DNA of 13,399 nt from NCBI GenBank assembly GCA_036009105.1, contig DASYMJ010000262.1, positions 1-13,399 on the forward strand, written 5' to 3'. A program made the position numbers and the translations under genes. Shown one piece after another: positions 13,384 to 13,399 of the stretch. Below the pieces are notes generated by a model that was given only the letters and a program-made list of their open reading frames with translations, did no database searches and was not told the DNA's origin. The DNA is from JAFAVZ01 sp036009105 (GTDB lineage Bacteria > Acidobacteriota > Thermoanaerobaculia > Gp7-AA8). Every line of letters begins with the position of its first letter. The stretch's first letter is position 1.

Positions 13384-13399
13384 GTAGGGCCGGCTCTCC
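13384..13399. repeat. Partial hairpin repeat at the right window edge (copy C)
   Basis: GTAGGGCCGGCTCTCC is identical over all 16 bases to the minus-strand reading of 2173-2188. Here it sits 8 bp upstream of the only visible start codon of the Omp85 gene, rather than after a stop codon as in the other copies. The second module, if any, is outside the window. Confidence 0.75.

Noticed and set aside
10643..13387. A 914-codon open frame on the plus strand opposite the Omp85 gene
   Set aside because: It mirrors the codon structure of the real gene. The product is dominated by arginine, alanine, valine, histidine and glutamate without any family motif, as expected for antisense of GC-rich coding DNA.
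1..13399. tRNA, rRNA or riboswitch genes
   Set aside because: I saw no tRNA T-loop/CCA patterns, conserved rRNA stretches or known riboswitch cores on reading the gaps. A covariance-model search could still find something I cannot see.

Overview
The window is GC-rich, densely packed chromosomal DNA from a Gram-negative (diderm) bacterium. The evidence is an Omp85/BamA-type outer-membrane protein, type IV pilin-like prepilins, and a secreted S9 peptidase with a signal peptide. The style (short divergent spacers, hairpin repeats at gene ends, heptamer repeats, a RskA-type anti-sigma factor, a DPP5-like peptidase) would suit Acidobacteriota or a related soil phylum. That placement is inference, because no rRNA or other phylogenetic marker is present. 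Most of the window is ordinary core genome. I did not find a clear new multi-gene system; the unusual signals are mainly regulatory and repeat structures.

Layout. (1) Positions 1-530 look like an accessory island edge: the 5' end of a possible IS630-like transposase leaves the window on the minus strand and abuts an N-terminally shortened TIGR02391 (Ymh) family gene. (2) Positions 531-2102 carry a hairpin-rich gap, then a fur-ftr1 iron operon whose promoter and Fur-box-like palindrome are both visible. (3) Positions 2108-2188 are a paired hairpin repeat at the ftr1/gltX convergent junction, followed by gltX on the minus strand. (4) Divergent from gltX is a run of three prepilin-like genes (PilV/GspI-like, PilW/GspJ-like, PilX/GspK-like). 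(5) Two small proteins of unknown function follow, one per strand. (6) An ECF sigma factor and its zinc-binding, membrane-bound RskA-like anti-sigma factor form an overlapping pair. (7) An inverted array of heptamers separates the anti-sigma gene from fabI (minus). (8) Divergent from fabI is a secreted DPP5-like S9 peptidase, whose 3' end overlaps a convergent DUF962/Mpo1-like gene. (9) A small coiled-coil protein gene ends at a second copy of the hairpin repeat. The remainder is one large minus-strand Omp85/BamA-family gene with seven recognisable POTRA units, running to or beyond the right edge, where a third partial repeat copy sits against its 5' end.

Together the genes cover iron-responsive control and uptake, tRNA charging, pilus or secretion tip assembly, envelope stress-type signalling, fatty-acid synthesis, extracellular peptide breakdown and outer-membrane protein assembly. 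Two divergent pairs (gltX/pilin and fabI/peptidase) have only 25-26 bp between start codons, no Shine-Dalgarno sequence on either side, and -10-like hexamers just before the starts, which suggests leaderless, face-to-face promoters. Genes elsewhere in the window have normal ribosome binding sites.
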